Below are positions 59,340 through 64,000 of a stretch of 64,000 nt of DNA, piece after piece (position 1 is the first letter of the stretch; each line of letters opens with the position of its first letter). Below the pieces are notes generated by a model. That model saw nothing but the letters and a program-made list of their open reading frames with translations. It did no database searches and was not told where the DNA came from. The DNA is taken from positions 16,344-80,343 of the forward strand of contig JAOUHU010000010.1 of NCBI GenBank assembly GCA_029884455.1, written 5' to 3'. The DNA is from Gammaproteobacteria bacterium (lineage in GTDB: Bacteria > Pseudomonadota > Gammaproteobacteria > Steroidobacterales > Woeseiaceae). A program made the translations under genes and the position numbers.

Positions 59340-60692
59340 TTGCGAACATGGATCAGGAATGCACTGGCTATCTGGACAGGCGACGACTCGCTGGCCGCAG
59401 ATAGCATTGTTATCGCGGGCAGCAAGATCGAGGCAGTGCTCGCGCCGGGCGTCGTTCCAGCGGGTCCCGTCGATACCGAATTTGATGCCAGTGGCCTGGT
59501 CATTACTCCCGGCCTGGTCAACTGCCACCACCATTTCTACCAGACACTGACGCGTGCTTTTCCGGCTGCGCTCGATAAAGAGTTGTTTGCCTGGCTTGTG
59601 TCACTGTATCCAGTGTGGGCCGGGCTTCAGGCAGATGATATTGCCGCGTCAACGGAACTCGCTCTCGCAGAACTGATGCTCTCCGGCTGTACAACGACGA
59701 CCGACCATCACTACCTGTTCACCGACGCGATTGCCGACGCCATCGACCTGCAGGTAGCAGTCGCAAAACAACTGGGTGTACGGGTAATTCTGACCCGCGG
59801 CTCGATGAGCGTCGGCAAGTCGGACGGCGGCCTGCCACCGGATCACGTCGTACAGGACGCCGCTACAATTCTCGAGGACAGCGAACGGCTGATTCTCAAA
59901 CATCACGAAGCCGGCGAAGGCGCGCTGACACAGATTGCACTGGCACCGTGTTCACCGTTTTCCGTTTCACCGCAGCTGATGCGCGATACGGCGGCGCTCG
60001 CGCGCAAGCATAATGTCTTGTTGCATACACACCTCGGCGAAACCGAAGACGAAAATGCCTACTGCGAGAAGTATTTCGGTCAGCGACCCGTCGATTTCCT
60101 CGCGGACTTGGGATGGCTGGCTGACGATGTCTGGCTGGCGCACGGCATCCATTTCACCGACGACGAAGTTACGCGCCTTGGCGCGGCAGGCGTTGGCATT
60201 TCGCATTGCCCGCACTCGAACATGCTTTTGGCGTCGGGCGTTTGTCGTACCCGCGAACTCGAAGCAGCCGGCGTATCGATCGGCCTCGGTGTGGACGGCT
60301 CGGCATCCAACGACAGCAGTAACCTGATGCAGGAGCTGAGGCAGGCATTCCTGCTACAGCGAATGCACTATGGCGCTGACAAGATCAGCCATCACGATGC
60401 ACTGCGCTGGGCAACACGGGGCGGAGCAAAAGTGTTGCACCGCCCGGACCTTGGCTTGATTGCGCCAGGCCAATGCGCCGATCTCGCGATGTTCGATCTC
60501 GACGAATTGCGATTTTCGGGCAGCGGCGACCCGGTGGCGGCGCTGATACTGTGCGGCGCACACCGTGTCCGGCATTTGCTGATCGATGGCGAATGGCGTG
60601 TTCGCAATGGCGAAATTCCGGGCCTGGACCTGGCGGAACTGCAGTTCAGGCACCGCAAGGCCGCCGCCAGGCTTGCGGCCGCACAGGGATAA
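59340..60692 (+). CDS. 8-oxoguanine deaminase-like amidohydrolase
   Basis: 450 residues from a TTG start; there is no in-frame ATG near, and GAGGG lies ten bases upstream. LVNCHHHFYQTLTRAFP is the characteristic metal and substrate motif of 8-oxoguanine deaminases. APCSPFSVSPQLM, THLGETEDENAYC, SHCPHSNMLLASG and GLGVDGSASNDSSN complete the pattern. The enzyme turns 8-oxoguanine into urate, and also deaminates isocytosine. It is followed after three bases by the nucleoside hydrolase gene. Confidence 0.9.
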   Translation: MRTWIRNALAIWTGDDSLAADSIVIAGSKIEAVLAPGVVPAGPVDTEFDASGLVITPGLVNCHHHFYQTLTRAFPAALDKELFAWLVSLYPVWAGLQADDIAASTELALAELMLSGCTTTTDHHYLFTDAIADAIDLQVAVAKQLGVRVILTRGSMSVGKSDGGLPPDHVVQDAATILEDSERLILKHHEAGEGALTQIALAPCSPFSVSPQLMRDTAALARKHNVLLHTHLGETEDENAYCEKYFGQRPVDFLADLGWLADDVWLAHGIHFTDDEVTRLGAAGVGISHCPHSNMLLASGVCRTRELEAAGVSIGLGVDGSASNDSSNLMQELRQAFLLQRMHYGADKISHHDALRWATRGGAKVLHRPDLGLIAPGQCADLAMFDLDELRFSGSGDPVAALILCGAHRVRHLLIDGEWRVRNGEIPGLDLAELQFRHRKAAARLAAAQG

Positions 60693-60695
60693 AGA

Positions 60696-61676
60696 GTGAG
60701 TGAATGCATGAGGAAAGTCATTTTTGATACGGACATCGGTATCGACGACGCGATGGCGCTGTTATTTCTGCATTACGCCAGAAATGTCGAGCTGCGGGCG
60801 ATCGTCACGGGTTTTGGTAACGCCAGTATTGACGATACGACACGGAATGCGCTCTATGTCAGCGAGCGGTTCAATATCGCAGCACCGGTTTATCGTGGCG
60901 CCGCGGAGTCCACGGGCACCTCCCTGTTCGACAGCTACCCCGACTTTGTACACGGCAAGAACGGTCTGGGCGACGTCGATATACCGCATATCAGCGCAAC
61001 ACAAGAGTCAGCTGGCGGGGCGCAGGCGATCGTCGATATCGCGACGGCAAATCCGGGTGACATAACGATTGTGGCGGTTGGACGCCTGAGTAACGTCGCC
61101 AATGCACTCAAGCTGTGTCCTGAACTGCCACAATTGCTGCGTGAACTCGTCGTGATGGGCGGTGCATTCGGTTTCAACGGGCATCGCGGCAATGTTTCGC
61201 CGGTCGCCGAAGCAAATATTGCGGGCGACCCGGAGGCAGCCGATTTTGTTTTCCGCAGCGGCATCCCGACAACGATCGTTGGCCTGGATGTCACCGCCCA
61301 AACCACGATGGACGATGATTTCTTCGAACTGCTCAAAAACAAGGCCGGCGATGCCGGGCAGTTCATCTTCGACATCAGCCGTCACTACCTCGATTTTCAT
61401 GAACAGCACACCGGTCGCCACGCCTGTGCGGTGCACGATTCCAGTGCGGTTGCGTATCTGCTTGCACCCGAGCTGTTCACAACCCGTGACGCCGGGGTCC
61501 GGGTTGTGAGTACCGGCCCGGCAATAGGGCAGACGATCTGGAGCGACCCGGAGGTCAGCTATCAGACGGGTGCCTGGAGCGAGTTGCCGCGCTGCAGGAT
61601 TTGCACTGATGTCGATAGCGCTGGTGTGCTGGACCTCTACCGAAAAACGCTACTGTCCGCGGTAGATAATTCTTAG
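60696..61676 (+). CDS. Inosine/uridine-preferring nucleoside hydrolase family protein
   Basis: 326 residues from GTG; the ATG four codons in (60708) gives MRKVIFDTDIGIDDAMALL and is as likely. The N-terminal DTDIGIDDA is the calcium- and ribose-binding motif, GRLSNVANAL and VVMGGAFG are conserved, and the HD motif lies in CAVHDSSAVAYLL. It hydrolyses the N-glycosidic bond of ribonucleosides. With the 8-oxoguanine deaminase it could free and deaminate damaged or normal purines. Confidence 0.9.
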   Translation: MSECMRKVIFDTDIGIDDAMALLFLHYARNVELRAIVTGFGNASIDDTTRNALYVSERFNIAAPVYRGAAESTGTSLFDSYPDFVHGKNGLGDVDIPHISATQESAGGAQAIVDIATANPGDITIVAVGRLSNVANALKLCPELPQLLRELVVMGGAFGFNGHRGNVSPVAEANIAGDPEAADFVFRSGIPTTIVGLDVTAQTTMDDDFFELLKNKAGDAGQFIFDISRHYLDFHEQHTGRHACAVHDSSAVAYLLAPELFTTRDAGVRVVSTGPAIGQTIWSDPEVSYQTGAWSELPRCRICTDVDSAGVLDLYRKTLLSAVDNS

Positions 61677-62501
61677 TCGCTCGTCGAGATATTCGCCGGC
61701 TGTGTAGCGCTCCGACAGCACGGCTCCGAGTCGCGCGGTCAGGAAAAACGGCATGGAGATGCGCGACACGTTTTCGATGTCTGCACCCGGGTTGACGACG
61801 CGATGTGTCGTAGAGGGGTAATAGCCAGCGGTAGCCTCTTGCAGCATGTCACCGCTGTTGACGATGATCGTCCCGGGATCACAGGACACCGCATGCCAGT
61901 TACCGGCATTGTCCTGGACCTCGAGGCCCGGCTGGTTTGCAGCCGGCAGGATCGTCAATAGATTGATGTCCTCGTGGGGCGCCGCGCGCATCGTTGCCGG
62001 TGCTTCGCTGCCGTCCATCGGCGGGTAATGCAGTATGCGCAGAACGCTGCAGTCGAAATCGAGCATGGTCGGCAAGGGTTCGGAAAGCAAGGCGGTGGTA
62101 TCGGCAGGTGTGTGCCGTTGCAACCACTCGCACAACGACGATCCGAGGTTGAACGTCAAGCGGCGATACTCGAGCGTGGTGGCCGAGCACGCAGGCGGTA
62201 TCGGGAAATCGGCGATCACGTGAAAAAATTCCTTCAGGTCCGGCGCCGTGTGACCGACGGCGGTTTCGGCAAAATCGAGCGGGAAGTAGCCCGCACGATC
62301 GCCAGCATCGTAATCACGGTCGACGACAAACTGGTAACGGCCGCGATCAGAAAAAAATGCGCGCCACTCTTCGCGCATGCGATCGAGCATGGCTGCGGAT
62401 ACAGGGTGATTGCGTAGTACCGCGAAGCCGGTCTCGTGCAACGACTGCGCGAATTGCCTGCCGGCATCGTCGTCGCGACAATCAACTGAGGTTACGTTCA
62501 T
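61650..62501 (-). CDS. Isopenicillin N synthase-like 2-oxoglutarate/Fe(II) oxygenase
   Basis: 283 residues. The iron ligands are in APHEDINLLTIL (HxD) and the distal His in STTHRVVNP; RISMPFFL gives the RxS pair for 2-oxoglutarate. The N-terminal DIOX_N part holds ETGFAVLRNHPVS. Substrate is unknown; some members of this family act on purines or related compounds, which would suit the neighbours, but that is speculation. Its end overlaps the nucleoside hydrolase gene by 27 bases, tail to tail. Confidence 0.85.
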   Translation of the reverse strand: MNVTSVDCRDDDAGRQFAQSLHETGFAVLRNHPVSAAMLDRMREEWRAFFSDRGRYQFVVDRDYDAGDRAGYFPLDFAETAVGHTAPDLKEFFHVIADFPIPPACSATTLEYRRLTFNLGSSLCEWLQRHTPADTTALLSEPLPTMLDFDCSVLRILHYPPMDGSEAPATMRAAPHEDINLLTILPAANQPGLEVQDNAGNWHAVSCDPGTIIVNSGDMLQEATAGYYPSTTHRVVNPGADIENVSRISMPFFLTARLGAVLSERYTAGEYLDERLRIIYRGQ

Positions 62502-62546
62502 GATCGCTATGGTAATCCACAGCCGCCGACTTGGTAATCACAAGTC

Positions 62547-62598
62547 AAAAATTGGTGCCGGCACCAGGAGTCGAACCCGGGACCTACTGATACAAATC
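62547..62598 (-). repeat. tRNA-Thr(TGT) 3'-end copy, direct repeat 1
   Basis: On the minus strand ...GTATCAGTAGGTCCCGGGTTCGACTCCTGGTGCCGGCACCA followed by ATTTTT is the T-arm, acceptor 3' strand and CCA of a tRNA-Thr. No matching 5' half (GCCGGCA) stands upstream, and one base is missing in the anticodon stem relative to copy 2, so this is not a working tRNA. It matches 63928-63980 except for that one-base gap. Such 3'-half duplications mark integrase attachment sites. Confidence 0.7.
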
Positions 62599-62797
62599 CC
62601 TTCGGCGATCGAGAGTCCATACGCTCTCCAGCACCGGTTCCTTAGAATTCTTTCGAGATATGGCCCCGTAGCCCTGCGGTATGCGGGTGCATTCTTAGAA
62701 GAATATTGGTGGATTTACTCCGTATTTATTGGATGAGAATGGGTGGACAAATGGGTGGCGCCGTGGCATCCTCGAACGGATGGAATTGGAGGTCGAA

Positions 62798-63862
62798 ATG
62801 GATGGCGCGATTCGGACAGAAACATTAACGATCACCCCGGCAATTCTGAAAAAGATCGCCGAGATCGACGAATTCAAAGGTGCCTGGACAGCGCTCGGGC
62901 GAATTTCGCCGGACCGTCTCGATGCGTTGCGCCGCATCGCGACCATTGAAAGCATCGGCTCTTCGACACGCATCGAGGGCGCCAGCCTCAGTGACAAGGA
63001 AGTCGAGGCGCTGCTTACAGGCCTCGACATCAAGACATTCGCATCTCGCGATGAAGAGGAAGTCGCTGGCTACGCCGAGACGATGGAAACGGTTTTTGCG
63101 AACTGGCAAGCGATCACACTAACCGAAAACCACATCAAACAATTGCACCGCGACCTGCTGCAATACTCGTCCAAAGACGCGCGTCATCGCGGAGCGTACA
63201 AGACGCACAACAACCATGTCGAGGCCTTCGGGCCGGATGGCAAGAGCATCGGCATCGTCTTCGAAACGGCGACTCCGTTTGATACGCCGCGACTGATGAC
63301 TGAACTCGTCGAGTGGACGCAAACGAACCTGGAGAACAGTGAACTGCACGAGCTGATCGTTATCGCGGTCTTCGTTGTCGTCTTTCTTGCGATCCATCCG
63401 TTCCAGGATGGTAATGGACGGCTTTCACGCATCCTGACCACCCTCCTGCTGCTGCGAGCAGGGTACGAATACGTGCCCTACAGTTCTCTGGAAAGTGTGA
63501 TTGAACAGAGCAAGGATGCGTACTACCTCAGCCTGCGTCAGACGCAAGGGACGATTCATACGGAATCGCCTGACTGGCAGCCGTGGCTGAATTTCTTCCT
63601 GGGTTCGCTACAACAGCAGAAGGCGCGGCTGGAGAAAAAGATCGAGCGCGAACGCCTGGTCCTGGGCGACCTGCCCGTACTATCGGTCCAGATACTCGAG
63701 TTGTGTCGCGAGCGCGGACGCGTGACCGTGGCCGACGCCACGAAAGTCACGGGCGCGAATCGAAACACGATCAAGGATCATCTGAAAGCGCTGACGAAGG
63801 CAAAACATCTCGAACGGCACGGTGCCGGACGCGGTTCCTGGTACAGCATTGCCACCGGTTGA
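62798..63862 (+). CDS. Fic-family protein with N-terminal inhibitory motif and C-terminal winged helix
   Basis: 354 residues from the ATG at 62798, which has an ideal GGAGG five bases upstream; earlier TTG and ATG options lack this. The catalytic Fic motif is HPFQDGNGRLSR, and STRIEG in SIGSSTRIEGASL is the (S/T)xxxE(G/N) inhibitory motif placed before the Fic core (class II). A winged helix follows (TVADATKVTGANRNTIKDHL). Fic proteins usually AMPylate target proteins. It lies between two tRNA-Thr 3' repeats, with no antitoxin gene beside it; the inhibitory motif would act in cis. Confidence 0.92.
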   Translation: MDGAIRTETLTITPAILKKIAEIDEFKGAWTALGRISPDRLDALRRIATIESIGSSTRIEGASLSDKEVEALLTGLDIKTFASRDEEEVAGYAETMETVFANWQAITLTENHIKQLHRDLLQYSSKDARHRGAYKTHNNHVEAFGPDGKSIGIVFETATPFDTPRLMTELVEWTQTNLENSELHELIVIAVFVVVFLAIHPFQDGNGRLSRILTTLLLLRAGYEYVPYSSLESVIEQSKDAYYLSLRQTQGTIHTESPDWQPWLNFFLGSLQQQKARLEKKIERERLVLGDLPVLSVQILELCRERGRVTVADATKVTGANRNTIKDHLKALTKAKHLERHGAGRGSWYSIATG

Positions 63863-63927
63863 TTCGGGCCACGCTTTTCTCAGGAACTGGGGTCAGCGCT
63901 TGTTCTCTCCGACCTCGAAATTCTTAG

Positions 63928-63980
63928 AAAAATTGGTGCCGGCACCAGGAGTCGAACCCGGGACCTACTGATTACAAATC
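63928..63980 (-). repeat. tRNA-Thr(TGT) 3'-half copy, direct repeat 2
   Basis: The minus strand reads TGATTTGTAATCAGTAGG, then the T-arm and CCA end, so this copy includes an intact anticodon loop (TGT). Beyond the loop the sequence (AATTCTGCAG...) does not pair as a tRNA-Thr 5' half. The copy ends at the classic integrase crossover region. A shorter GGGGTCAG element (63882-63890) lies just before it. Confidence 0.7.
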
Positions 63981-64000
63981 AATTCTGCAGTCAAGTGATT

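Noticed and set aside
62547-62640. Functional tRNA at the first tRNA-Thr-like repeat
   Set aside because: No 5' acceptor strand matching GCCGGCA, a base missing in the anticodon stem, and an unrelated hairpin (GAGAG...CTCTC) where the D-arm should be.

Overview
This window looks like a chromosomal segment of a free-living gammaproteobacterium. The evidence is the gene order tyrT-glyT-thrT-tuf-trpT-secE-nusG-rplKAJL-rpoBC-str-S10 (read on the minus strand), the beta' and beta subunits of gammaproteobacterial length, an adjacent cmoA-cmoB pair and an OxyR with the enteric-type redox motif. Base composition is moderately GC-rich. A marine or sediment lineage near Chromatiales/Woeseiales is a guess only; nothing here fixes the family.

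Layout. (1) 1-23.6 kb, all on the minus strand, is the translation/transcription core. A tRNA promoter drives tRNA-Tyr, tRNA-Gly, tRNA-Thr and tuf (copy 2). tRNA-Trp, secE, nusG, rplK, rplA, rplJ, rplL, rpoB and rpoC follow, then the str operon (rpsL, rpsG, fusA, tuf copy 1, rpsJ). A separately promoted S10 operon starts at rplC and runs off the window in rpsQ. Two GGGGTCAGAGCCC palindromes sit in the operon spacers. (2) 23.6-34.1 kb is a mixed housekeeping/stress region: a VanY-like peptidase, cmoAB, a GbsR-like regulator, a cupin lipoprotein with a terminator in its leader, a PNPOx-like protein, ogt and an Ada-AlkA fusion (alkylation repair), gabD, and a peroxide-defence block (Prx-Grx hybrid, dps, divergent oxyR).

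(3) 34.1-56.8 kb is the most interesting part. Eleven consecutive minus-strand genes encode a secreted protein, three TPR envelope proteins, a small lipoprotein, one ExbB/TolQ-type motor subunit, two ExbD/TolR-type subunits and an AgmX/PglI-type TonB-like transducer. Next, behind a c-di-GMP-I (GEMM) riboswitch, come a 2207-residue DUF11/SdrD-B surface protein and a translationally coupled 1715-residue protein with three OmpA-like domains ahead of a large beta barrel. The gene content resembles the proton-driven Agl-Glt gliding machinery of Myxococcus. I infer a c-di-GMP-controlled, pmf-powered surface machine for adhesion, motility or surface-layer handling. A membrane-anchored winged-helix protein is encoded divergently, with a perfect palindrome between it and the cluster.

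(4) 56.7-62.5 kb is a purine/nucleoside salvage island: an MFS carrier, an SAH/MTA-deaminase-like amidohydrolase, 8-oxoguanine deaminase, a nucleoside hydrolase and a 2-oxoglutarate/Fe(II)-type oxygenase. (5) 62.5-64 kb carries a Fic protein between two direct repeats that copy the 3' half of a tRNA-Thr(TGT) gene, which is the pattern of an integration site.

All coordinates and family calls are from reading the sequence and the supplied ORF track. No database search was run.
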